Assembly (NCBI RefSeq): GCF_038003085.1
Contig: NZ_JBBOOM010000001.1
Span: 1,984,001-2,048,000, forward strand
Length of the DNA stretch: 64,000 bases
Reading direction: 5' to 3'
Source: Psychrobacillus sp. FSL K6-2836
GTDB taxonomy: Bacteria > Bacillota > Bacilli > Bacillales_A > Planococcaceae
The translations under genes were made by a program, and so were the position numbers. The notes under the pieces were generated by a model. That model was not told where the DNA came from and ran no database searches. It saw only the letters and a program-made list of their open reading frames with translations. This document shows positions 8,109-15,800 of the stretch, piece by piece (the first letter of the stretch is position 1; every line of letters starts with the position of its first letter).

Positions 8109-9086
8109 AATAAAGAATCCTGCTCGTTTCCCAATTATTTCTGCATAATCCTCTACCATCACACTTGCCGTTGGATACATTCCAGCTCCAGGACCGACTA
8201 ATGTTAATGTTCCAATATAATTTGTATCTAGAGCAACTGCGTTGTTTACTCCTTCGATTGAGTATAAAGGATGATCTGGTCCTACTAGTTGTGGTCCAAC
8301 GGAAGCGTATAGTTCTCCGTTTTCGTCTTGCTCAATTTCTGCCACATGCCGGTAACGTAATCCTTGTTCCTTCGCTTTACGAACATCCTCTAATGAGATT
8401 TCATCAATACCCACTACGCGAACATCGTTCCAATTAGGCTGTTTTTTAAATGCTAGGGCACTTAAAATCATCAGTTTACGGAATGCGTCTTGCCCGGACA
8501 CGTCGTTATATGGATCTGCTTCTGCATAGCCAAGGTCCTGCGCCTCTTTTAATGCATCATCAAATTGACATTCATCCTGTCTCATTTGTGTCAAAATATA
8601 ATTCGACGTACCATTTAAGATCCCTTGAATTCTTTTTACTGAGTTTACTTGTAGTAAATTTTTCAACGTTTTAATAACTGGAACTCCGCCTGCTGTTGTT
8701 GCTTCGTATCCGATAAATACTCCACGAGACTTTGCACGCTCATGCAATGGGATACTATATTTGGAAAACATTACTTTATTTGCCGTTATTACGTGACAGC
8801 CTTTATCAATCGCTCTACATAAGTAGTTATATGCCGGTTCCTCATTTACAATTGCCTCGAATACTACTTGGAGCCCAGGAATATTGATAATATCCTCGAA
8901 GTTATCAGTAACTAAGACACCCGGTGTAGCTATTCTTTCTTTTCCAACGTTGTTTACGAGAATAGCACTAATTTCTAAGTCTAATCCTAAAGACTTTTTA
9001 AGATCTTCTCTTTTTTCATTTACAATGTGGTAAATCCCTTGCCCGACTGTTCCGAAACCTAGGATTGCTGCTTTTATAGTCGCCAT
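8100..9086 (-). CDS. hom: homoserine dehydrogenase, short form
   Basis: Reduces aspartate semialdehyde to homoserine with NAD(P)H, feeding threonine and methionine synthesis. The product has 328 residues from the ATG at 9084-9086, behind GGAGGAG; an upstream ATG at 9149 has no ribosome site and would add 21 unrelated residues. The nucleotide-binding GFGTVGQG is at 10-17, NGTSNYIL near 158-165, and the family signature from AQDLGYAEADPYND to K204 at 182-204. The regulatory ACT domain of the usual 430-residue enzyme is absent, so feedback control by threonine through that domain is not expected. The 132-bp spacing from metY on the same strand suggests joint use for methionine synthesis. Confidence 0.94.
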   Translation of the reverse strand: MATIKAAILGFGTVGQGIYHIVNEKREDLKKSLGLDLEISAILVNNVGKERIATPGVLVTDNFEDIINIPGLQVVFEAIVNEEPAYNYLCRAIDKGCHVITANKVMFSKYSIPLHERAKSRGVFIGYEATTAGGVPVIKTLKNLLQVNSVKRIQGILNGTSNYILTQMRQDECQFDDALKEAQDLGYAEADPYNDVSGQDAFRKLMILSALAFKKQPNWNDVRVVGIDEISLEDVRKAKEQGLRYRHVAEIEQDENGELYASVGPQLVGPDHPLYSIEGVNNAVALDTNYIGTLTLVGPGAGMYPTASVMVEDYAEIIGKRAGFFITI

Positions 9087-9218
9087 GCTATCTCCTCCAA
9101 ATGAATCCGCACAATTGAGTTCCAATTTGCTTCTATTAGTAAAATTCATAATCGCAATTATATACGAAGAACTATTTTACATATTGTAGCCCATTTTCAC
9201 TCAGTTATCAACAAAATT

Positions 9219-10511
9219 CTATCTAGAGAGGACATTTGTTTTTCCTACGAGTACTTTATCAAGTGCAGCCTGTAAATCTTCGACCGCCTCTAGTCCAACT
9301 GACAAGCGGATTAAATCTTCTGTAACTCCTGATTTAACCAAGTCCTCTGGAGTTAACTGCTGATGTGTTGTAGATGCAGGGTGGATTATTAGTGATTTGG
9401 CATCCCCAACATTAGCTACATGAGACCAAATTTCAATATTGTCGATAATATTACGTCCTGCTTCTTTACCTCCTTTTACTCCAAAAGTTAAGATGGAGCC
9501 AAAACCGTTCTGTAAGTATTTTTTTGCAAGCTCATGTGAAGGATGACTTTCTAAACCTAAGTAGTTAACCCAAGTCACTTCTTCGTTATTTTCTAAGTAA
9601 TCAGCAATTTTCTGGGCATTTTCATTGTGCTTTGGTACACGTAGGTGAAGTGTTTCTAATCCTTGTAGAAAGGAGAAAGCTGCTTCAGGACTTAAAGTTG
9701 GACCAAAATCACGAAGCAATTGAACGCGTAATTTCACTGCGAATGCTACACTCGGAACATCTATTCCATATCTTAAACCATGATAGGTCACATCCGGCTG
9801 AGTGAATCCAGGGAATTTCTCTGAATCCCAGTTAAAATTCCCTCCATCTACCACTACTCCACCGATAGTTGTACCATGACCGCCAATCCACTTAGTTGCC
9901 GAGTGAATTACTACGTGTGCACCGTGTTTAATCGGATTTGATCCATAAGGAGTAGCAAATGTGCTATCAACCAATAATGGAACACCTACTTCGTTGGCAA
10001 TGGCTGCAACGTTTTCTACATCTAATACATTTAAGCTTGGGTTCCCGATGATTTCAGCAAAAAATGCTTTTGTTTTATCCGTAACTGCTGCTCGGAAATT
10101 TTCTGGATCCGTTGAATCTACAAACTTAACTGTAATTCCATACCTCGGCAATGTATGGGCAAATAAATTAAATGTACCACCGTATAAATTTTCAGCGGCA
10201 ATAATTTCGTCCCCTGCTCCTGCAATATTTAGAATAGAAAATGCGATAGCAGCCATTCCAGAAGAAAGTGCAACTGCTGCTGTACCCCCTTCTAATAATG
10301 CAATTCGTTGTTCAAACACATCTACAGTTGGATTCGTAATACGAGAATAGATATTACCTGATTCCGCAAGAGCAAATAGATTTTGCGCATGCTCTGTATT
10401 TTTGAATACGAAGGATGTTGTCTTGTGAATAGGTACTGCTCGTGAGCCTGTCACTGGATCTGGTTGTTGGCCACCGTGTAAAAGTAGTGTTTCTTTTTGA
10501 AGATTTGTCAT
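9219..10511 (-). CDS. metY: O-acetylhomoserine sulfhydrylase
   Basis: PLP enzyme that makes homocysteine from O-acetylhomoserine and sulfide (EC 2.5.1.49 type). Its 430 residues are normal for MetY and longer than cystathionine gamma-synthase. The PLP lysine is K207 in VIHSATKWIGGHG; the YSRITNPT motif (55-62) and SSGMAAI (83-89) are present. It is preceded by a complete SAM-I riboswitch with terminator, so expression falls when SAM is plentiful. hom lies downstream on the same strand and may be read from the same promoter. Confidence 0.96.
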   Translation of the reverse strand: MTNLQKETLLLHGGQQPDPVTGSRAVPIHKTTSFVFKNTEHAQNLFALAESGNIYSRITNPTVDVFEQRIALLEGGTAAVALSSGMAAIAFSILNIAGAGDEIIAAENLYGGTFNLFAHTLPRYGITVKFVDSTDPENFRAAVTDKTKAFFAEIIGNPSLNVLDVENVAAIANEVGVPLLVDSTFATPYGSNPIKHGAHVVIHSATKWIGGHGTTIGGVVVDGGNFNWDSEKFPGFTQPDVTYHGLRYGIDVPSVAFAVKLRVQLLRDFGPTLSPEAAFSFLQGLETLHLRVPKHNENAQKIADYLENNEEVTWVNYLGLESHPSHELAKKYLQNGFGSILTFGVKGGKEAGRNIIDNIEIWSHVANVGDAKSLIIHPASTTHQQLTPEDLVKSGVTEDLIRLSVGLEAVEDLQAALDKVLVGKTNVLSR

Positions 10512-10573
10512 TTGAATTCCTCCTAAAATGTAGTTTAGATGGACGCTTATGGAGGCGAGGGAGGGTTAGAACA

Positions 10574-10738
10574 TACAAAAACCCTCTTCATTTAAGAAGA
10601 GGGTGCAAGTTCGCATGTTCCTCCTCTTATCTTCCAAATTCGTTTTAGAATTTGTAGGATTTAGCACCTTTCCAAGTCGAGAACTTGTTGGTTGCCGGGC
10701 ATCGTAGGGCCTATTCCCTCCGCCACTCTTGATAAGAG
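10574..10738 (-). promoter_or_regulatory. SAM-I (S-box) riboswitch with terminator
   Basis: Minus-strand leader of metY. The aptamer runs from 10738 to 10624: the P1 arms CTCTTATC and GATAAGAG pair, and the core has the S-box hallmarks AGAGTGGCGGAGGGA, GGCCCTACGATGCCCGGCAACC and AAGGTGCTAA. The expression platform follows, ending in a terminator hairpin at 10581-10604 with its T-run at 10577-10580. SAM binding should favour the terminator. Very clear match. Confidence 0.96.
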
Positions 10739-10768
10739 TATTAGATTTAGTTTTCCATCTTGTTACAA

Positions 10769-10798
10769 AGTATAGATTTCTATCAAACTATTTGTCAA
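10769..10798 (-). promoter_or_regulatory. promoter of the metY leader
   Basis: TTGACA at 10793-10798 and TATACT at 10769-10774 on the minus strand, 18-bp spacer, about 30 bp before the riboswitch. Confidence 0.75.
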
Positions 10799-10834
10799 CA
10801 TTTTTTTGAAAAATTAAAAAACTATTGTGATATT

Positions 10835-10869
10835 AGGTTCTGAAATAACTCAGAATTTCCTTAGAACCT
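10835..10869 (-). terminator. hairpin after the CNNM/CorC gene
   Basis: AGGTTCT (10835-10841) pairs with AGAACCT (10863-10869), with a nested TTCTGA/TCAGAA hairpin. It lies just past the stop of the gene at 10893 and before the metY promoter. No strong T-run, so terminator action is tentative. Confidence 0.35.
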
Positions 10870-10892
10870 GGCACTAGAAAATTTTCTTTCTT

Positions 10893-12200
10893 CTATGCAA
10901 AAGTAGTAGTTTTTTTCACTTCTATAAAACTTAATTGATTATCTTCTTTTTCATAAATTGAAAATATATAGCCACCTTGTTCAATATGATTTTCCTCTGC
11001 TAGTTCAATATCTTGTGTGTAATACCAGCCACCAATAGTATCTACATCAGGATTTTCTAAATTAATCCTTAACAATTTTGCTACATCGTTAAGTAAAACA
11101 TTTGTATGAATAATATAATGGCCATCTGCTAACTTGCGAATATCTGCAATTTCATCACCATCGTATTCATCGCGAATTTCTCCAACAATTTCTTCTAAAA
11201 TATCTTCTACTGTTACAAGCCCTGATGTACCACCGTACTCATCCAAAAGAATAGCTATATGTGTACGTTCTTTTTGCATTTTCAATAACAAGTCATTGAT
11301 AGGAGTTGACTCAATTGTATTTATGACAGGATTCATAAACTTTTCTATATCGAAGGACTCTGATGTAATTCGATTGTTAATACCTTGTGTCAAAAAGTCT
11401 TTAATATTAATAAAACCGATTATATTGTCTCGATCTCCTTCATAGACAGGATATCGTGTATAGCGCTCTTCTGAAATAATGGTTAATACATCATGGAAAG
11501 TAGATTTTTTTTCAAATCCAATAATTTTAGTACGGGGTACCATAATTTCACGAGCAATACGATCATCAAATTCAAAGACATTATTAACATATTTTAATTC
11601 GTTCTGATTAATCTCACCGCTTTTGTAGCTATCAGCAAGCAAGAGACGAAGCTCTTCCTCCGTATGCGACAACTCGTGTTCAGAAGCTGGTTTCATACCG
11701 AATAGACCAACTAAAACCCGTGCAGATCCATTTAAAAACCAAATAAATGGATACAAAATTTTGTAGAAAATCATTATTGGCTTCGCAAAAACTAGTGTCA
11801 CTGCTTCAGCCTTTTGAATTGCCACCGTTTTAGGTGCCAATTCTCCGACAACTACGTGCAAAAAAGTTGCAATTGCAAATGCGCCACCAATAGTGAAATA
11901 GTGAATATAATCTGTACCAATACCGATGCTTGCAAATAAAGGATGTAAAATGAATTCGAATGTCGATTCACCTACCATACCAATACCAAGAGCTGTAACC
12001 GTAATTCCTAACTGACAGGCTGATAAATATTCATCTAAATGTGTGGTTACATGTTTTGCAGCAAGTGATCCTTTACGACCTTCCGCAACAATTTGATCAA
12101 TTCTTGATTGTCGTACTTTTACAATCGCAAATTCTGTTGCTACAAAGAATCCGGTTAATGCTAGTAATATTACAAAGATTGTTAAATTTAATATGGTCAA
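10893..12200 (-). CDS. CNNM/CorC-type membrane transporter (hemolysin C family)
   Basis: 435 residues in the standard order: a DUF21 membrane domain (about 1-185, four hydrophobic segments, opening with LTGFFVATEFAIVKVRQSRID), two CBS repeats (about 205-325, with MVPRTKIIGFE and ILLDEYGGTSGLVT) and a CorC/HlyC C-terminal domain (about 345-425). Bacterial relatives (MpfA/YhdP/YrkA) are linked to Mg2+ efflux and tolerance. The start is a TTG at 12198-12200. The best ribosome site, AGGAGGTGA, lies about 30 bases further upstream, overlapping the stop of the MerR gene, so the initiation region is unusual. It probably forms an operon with that regulator. Confidence 0.9.
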   Translation of the reverse strand: MTILNLTIFVILLALTGFFVATEFAIVKVRQSRIDQIVAEGRKGSLAAKHVTTHLDEYLSACQLGITVTALGIGMVGESTFEFILHPLFASIGIGTDYIHYFTIGGAFAIATFLHVVVGELAPKTVAIQKAEAVTLVFAKPIMIFYKILYPFIWFLNGSARVLVGLFGMKPASEHELSHTEEELRLLLADSYKSGEINQNELKYVNNVFEFDDRIAREIMVPRTKIIGFEKKSTFHDVLTIISEERYTRYPVYEGDRDNIIGFINIKDFLTQGINNRITSESFDIEKFMNPVINTIESTPINDLLLKMQKERTHIAILLDEYGGTSGLVTVEDILEEIVGEIRDEYDGDEIADIRKLADGHYIIHTNVLLNDVAKLLRINLENPDVDTIGGWYYTQDIELAEENHIEQGGYIFSIYEKEDNQLSFIEVKKTTTFA

Positions 12201-12236
12201 TAAGTTGTCTTACCTATTAAAGTAAGACTTCACCTC

Positions 12237-12656
12237 CTAAGTGATAAGTAATAGTAGTGATTGCATTAAAGCAACGCTTTCTGAAGAGACCTTTTGTTTA
12301 ATCGTGTGTTGTGTGTTTTCTTCTTTGTTATTGATTTGCTCTATCAGGTGTGAAACTTCTTTTTCTAAATATTTCATGTGTAATCGAATTTCATGTATAT
12401 CTATTTCTTCTACCGAGTCTTTTTCTAACTCATGTTTAATGTCTTCTAAGGACATACCAGCCGACTTCTTGTCTTCGATGATTCTTAATCTATCAATGGC
12501 TTCGCAAGAATAGTATCGATAATTTGAAGGAGAACGTTCAGCTTTTAATAACCCAAGAGTTGTATAGTAATCAATTGTACGTTTAGTTATACCAGTTTTC
12601 TCAGCTAATTCACCAATTTTTAATTTCTCTTTCCCAATTAAATCACTCCAAACCAT
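12237..12656 (-). CDS. MerR-family transcriptional regulator
   Basis: 139 residues: an N-terminal MerR winged helix (KIGELAEKTGITKRTIDYYTTLGLL, then YRYYSCEAIDRLRIIE) and a coiled dimer helix, but only a short C-terminus, with no large ligand domain and no metal-binding cysteine cluster. It precedes the CNNM transporter by 36 bp and probably controls it. The ATG at 12656 lacks a good ribosome site; homologues usually start closer to KLKIGE, so the first roughly 10 residues may not be translated. Confidence 0.82.
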   Translation of the reverse strand: MVWSDLIGKEKLKIGELAEKTGITKRTIDYYTTLGLLKAERSPSNYRYYSCEAIDRLRIIEDKKSAGMSLEDIKHELEKDSVEEIDIHEIRLHMKYLEKEVSHLIEQINNKEENTQHTIKQKVSSESVALMQSLLLLIT

Positions 12657-12839
12657 AACGTTATAGTTCTATAATAAATTATTCAAAGTGATTTTGCAAT
12701 ATAATTGCTGACGGAGCTGGCATTACCTTCCATTTTTAAATGCATACTTATTCTTGATTGAGCTACCCATATTTTGAGAATCTGAAACTTCTTATCTTTT
12801 CGTTCGTTTAATATATTGAAGTTAGTGGGAGGTGAGAAA

Positions 12840-13481
12840 ATGGTCATTTCATTGATTTGTATCCTCGTTATTAGTTATCTGATTGGATCCATTCATGGTT
12901 CTAAAATAGCGCAATATCTTAGCGGCGTAAATATTAAAAAAGAAGGTTTAAAGAACTCTGGTGCTTCAAACGCCGCTATTGTTCTCGGCGCAAAATATGG
13001 TATTTTAGTTGCAATTATTGATATTTTAAAAGGAGTAATCGTCGTAATTGCGGTCCGATTCTGGATGGTTGAGTACGCAGACTTTTCGTTAGCTGAACAG
13101 GATGTACTGCTATATAGTGCAAGTGCTGCTGTAATACTCGGTCATAATTTCCCTCTTTATACTAAGTTTAAAGGCGGAAAAGGGACCGCAACCCTTATCG
13201 GAGTGCTACTTGCTCTTAGCTGGCCGCTTGGTTTAATCGGACTTATATTATTAATCGGCACTACATTTATAACGGACTATTTATTAATTGGTGTATTTGT
13301 TTTTTACTTTGTTTTTATCGGTGCCTCTATTTGGTTTGCGGAAGGAATTGGACCAATGGCTATTGCTGGTTTTCTATTTTTGATGGCAGTTGTTTTACAT
13401 ATCGAAAATTTCCGTCGTTTAATGCGAAGAGAGGAAATGAAAATCTCCACTTTTTTACGTAGGAAAAAACCATCTGTATGA
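12840..13481 (+). CDS. plsY: acyl-phosphate:glycerol-3-phosphate acyltransferase PlsY
   Basis: Transfers the acyl group from acyl-phosphate to glycerol-3-phosphate, first committed step of phospholipid synthesis, at the membrane. 213 residues from the ATG at 12840 behind GGGAGGTGAG; the upstream TTG at 12816 overlaps that site and is rejected. Family motifs are visible: SYLIGSIHGSKI, NSGASNAAIVLGAKYG and GHNFPLYTKFKGGKGTAT, with five to seven membrane segments. It carries SGASNA where SxGTTN-like sequence is common, and may be a paralogue of the main PlsY. A DUF218 gene follows after 14 bp. Confidence 0.9.
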   Translation: MVISLICILVISYLIGSIHGSKIAQYLSGVNIKKEGLKNSGASNAAIVLGAKYGILVAIIDILKGVIVVIAVRFWMVEYADFSLAEQDVLLYSASAAVILGHNFPLYTKFKGGKGTATLIGVLLALSWPLGLIGLILLIGTTFITDYLLIGVFVFYFVFIGASIWFAEGIGPMAIAGFLFLMAVVLHIENFRRLMRREEMKISTFLRRKKPSV

Positions 13482-13495
13482 AATGAGTGAAGGTT

Positions 13496-14083
13496 ATGAA
13501 GATTAAAATGAGGTGGATAGTGCTTATCCCATTAATAATTGTTGTTTCTAGTGGGGCTGGAATTTGGTTGCTCACGAGTAAGTGGCTCGAGGATGGTCTA
13601 GACCCTAAAGCAGACGGAACTAATGAATACGCCATTGTGCTGGGTGCCAAAGTGAAGAAAGGGAATATCCCTTCCTTAGCTTTGCAGTATCGATTAGATG
13701 CAGCACTTGCATATGCCCAAGTGTATCCACATGTAAAATTAGTTCTTTCGGGAGGAAGGGGTCCCGATGAAGATATCGAAGAAGCTGTCGTAATGAGGGA
13801 TTTTCTATTGGAGAATGGAATAGAGGCAGATCGACTCCTCTTAGAGGATAAAGCGACTTCTACGTATGAAAATCTATTGTATTCACAAGAAATATTGCCA
13901 AGTAATATTAACTCAGTAACGATTATTACAAGTGACTACCATTTGCAACGTGCCAAGATACTAGCAAGCAAGCTCGATTGGGAATCGGACGTTGTGGCTG
14001 CTAAGACCCCAAAGGTTGTGGAACTTAAGGTTCGTATGCGAGAACGTATGGCATTGTTAAAGGCATATATTTTAGGAAAATGA
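13496..14083 (+). CDS. YdcF/SanA-type DUF218 membrane-anchored protein
   Basis: 195 residues with one N-terminal membrane helix (about 6-27) and an outer DUF218 (ElyC/SanA/YdcF) domain: YAIVLGAKV, a central LVLSGGRGPDE and EDKATSTYENLLYS, then ITSDYHLQRA. Relatives affect envelope integrity or polysaccharide carrier use; the biochemical activity is unsettled. The ATG at 13496 is preferred over the GTG at 13487, which overlaps the GAGTGAAGG ribosome site. It follows plsY within 14 bp, so the two are likely one operon with an envelope role. Confidence 0.85.
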   Translation: MKIKMRWIVLIPLIIVVSSGAGIWLLTSKWLEDGLDPKADGTNEYAIVLGAKVKKGNIPSLALQYRLDAALAYAQVYPHVKLVLSGGRGPDEDIEEAVVMRDFLLENGIEADRLLLEDKATSTYENLLYSQEILPSNINSVTIITSDYHLQRAKILASKLDWESDVVAAKTPKVVELKVRMRERMALLKAYILGK

Positions 14084-14088
14084 TTGCA

Positions 14089-14133
14089 GATGGGTGTAAA
14101 GAAAGTATTGCGTTTACTTTCTTCACACCCATC
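14089..14133. terminator. bidirectional intrinsic terminator
   Basis: GATGGGTGT...AAAGAAAGTA pairs with TACTTTCTT...ACACCCATC, a long stem between two converging genes (plus strand ending 14083, minus strand ending 14141). Confidence 0.85.
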
Positions 14134-14140
14134 TTATAGC

Positions 14141-14485
14141 TTATTTCATAGAATCCCGTATTCGATTAGGAATCATTACTACTTCTGTTTGCAGATCTAC
14201 CGCTCGATATGATGTATCTATACATTCTTCCCAATAGGCAAGGTGTTTCGTATCAATCCAATGCTTGGATTCTTCCACAGTCTGTCCACCTTGTCCCTGC
14301 ACAGAATACCAATAAAGATATTCATGTTCGTTTATAAATTCTCTAAAAATCGTTTCTATATACATTTTTTCACCTTCAAGAGTAACTAATACTTCCTCCA
14401 TATGCTCATTCAAAAAAGCTAACCATTCATTTACTTTACTAGTTTTACCTTCCTTCACTCGAAATCTTGTGCATTCAATATTCAA
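14141..14485 (-). CDS. DUF6176 family protein
   Basis: 114 residues, soluble, with the pattern of DUF6176: FRVKEGKTSKVNEWLAFLN near the start, then YIETIFREFINEHEYLYWYSVQG and HLAYWEECID. The shape suggests a dimeric alpha/beta-barrel-like fold, but no activity is known to me. It is the last gene of a three-gene minus-strand run after the DUF2087 regulator and a GIY-YIG protein. Confidence 0.7.
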   Translation of the reverse strand: MNIECTRFRVKEGKTSKVNEWLAFLNEHMEEVLVTLEGEKMYIETIFREFINEHEYLYWYSVQGQGGQTVEESKHWIDTKHLAYWEECIDTSYRAVDLQTEVVMIPNRIRDSMK

Positions 14486-14514
14486 AGTTAAACCACCCTG
14501 TCTTTGCTAGTTCG

Positions 14515-14865
14515 TTAGCTTTTGGAATGATATCCTTTTTCACCATAGGGCTGTAGTTTATCTAGCCATTTCTCCAATAACTTTTCTAGTTTTTTCTTAT
14601 CTATGCGGTTTTCATTTGCTTCTTTTTTTAAAACCTCTACATGCTCCATGTCAAAATTGTCTTTGCCATATTCGGACCATTCTTTTTGTAGCTCTTTGTT
14701 TGTGTGTAGCCCACTTTCTAGCGTGAATTTGGTTCCGTTCAATGTCTTAAAGTTAGGTGTAGATGCCACAAACTTTTTACCATTTTGTTTGTTTGTGATA
14801 ACGTAAATTCCACCCTCTATTTTTATTTCTTTATATTCTTGTTTTAGCTCTTTCTTGCGATCCAT
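14515..14865 (-). CDS. GIY-YIG-type small protein
   Basis: 116 residues. The N-terminal GGIYVITNKQNGKKFVAST matches the first strand of GIY-YIG nuclease domains, but the second YIG is replaced, and the later part is mostly charged helix with NRIDKKKLEKLLEKWLDKL. Such small members often sit beside DUF2087 proteins, as here (20 bp gap). Nuclease activity is uncertain because the catalytic arginine and glutamate cannot be placed confidently. The ATG at 14865 has AGAAGGATGG upstream. Confidence 0.72.
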   Translation of the reverse strand: MDRKKELKQEYKEIKIEGGIYVITNKQNGKKFVASTPNFKTLNGTKFTLESGLHTNKELQKEWSEYGKDNFDMEHVEVLKKEANENRIDKKKLEKLLEKWLDKLQPYGEKGYHSKS

Positions 14866-14885
14866 TTATATTCCATCCTTCTAGT

Positions 14886-15647
14886 TTAGTTTTTTACCCA
14901 ATACGCACTACCATCTTCTTTTCTATCTAGAAACCCATATTCTATTAAGTAACGTCTTAGTGTTACGAAATCTTCATAAGCATTCTTTAAAACATGATTT
15001 ATTTCTTTTTCTGTGTATTTTTTTCCTGGTTCAAATCTTTGGATAAGAACCCGCAAGGTTGCTAGTTTTTGCTTCTCTTTCCGTGGGAATTTCATAAGAG
15101 GCCCATCTGTTCCATCCGGGAAAAATTTCTTTACAACATCTTCTTGCTCCCCTTGTGTGATGTTATACCGATCGTCAACCATTGTCGCTGTTTTATGAAG
15201 GGGCAAAAATGTTGGCGCATGATTGTCCTTCTCCTTTAACAATTCCATCATCGCTAAAAATACTTTTGCTTGTCTTTCCTTCTCTTTTAACACGAATCGA
15301 TGATTACGAATCGTTGAGGAGCTTCCAATTCCTAATTCTGTCTGTATTTCTGCATCGCTTCTACCCTCATAAAACAGGCGTAATAGGCTATTTTGATGAT
15401 CAGTTAACCCGGTCAGTTTTTTGTTTAACCCTATTAGATAATGAAAAACAGATTCATGCTCTGTCTCAATATGACACTTCATGAATTTTTCTGCCTCATA
15501 TAACATATTATTCTTTGGATAAATCAACCCTTTTTCTACTTTACTTCCGCACATAAGGCATACATACATTTCTTCCTCTTCTATATAGCCTTTCTTCAAT
15601 TGTTCTGAAGATGCATTCCATAGTAATTCCGATACTTCCACAAGCAA
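14886..15647 (-). CDS. DUF2087 transcriptional regulator with zinc-like and HTH segments
   Basis: 253 residues in three parts: an N-terminal CLMCG...CHIETEH cluster (about 29-65) that looks metal-binding; a LuxR-like helix-turn-helix (LTDHQNSLLRLFYEGRSDAEIQ, about 75-115); and a C-terminal DUF2087 wing (FPRKEKQKLATLRVL to RRYLIEYGFLDRKEDG). It probably binds DNA and controls the two downstream genes. The start is a TTG at 15645-15647 behind AAAGG. Ligand and targets unknown. Confidence 0.8.
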   Translation of the reverse strand: MLVEVSELLWNASSEQLKKGYIEEEEMYVCLMCGSKVEKGLIYPKNNMLYEAEKFMKCHIETEHESVFHYLIGLNKKLTGLTDHQNSLLRLFYEGRSDAEIQTELGIGSSSTIRNHRFVLKEKERQAKVFLAMMELLKEKDNHAPTFLPLHKTATMVDDRYNITQGEQEDVVKKFFPDGTDGPLMKFPRKEKQKLATLRVLIQRFEPGKKYTEKEINHVLKNAYEDFVTLRRYLIEYGFLDRKEDGSAYWVKN

Positions 15648-15800
15648 ACAAAACCTTTCTTTGTTTATTATTTTATAAACATTATATAATAATGTTTATA
15701 AAATATCAATATGTAAAAATGTGGTTGCAATTTTTCTGAAAATAATAAACAATATAAATAAGACGTTTCGGTAATCGAAACGAGAGAGAGGGGAATACAA

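Noticed and set aside
8165..8674. Plus-strand ORFs inside hom
   Set aside because: Antisense shadows of a clearly conserved enzyme.
10354..10648. ORFs over the metY leader
   Set aside because: They run through the SAM riboswitch and terminator, which explain the sequence fully.
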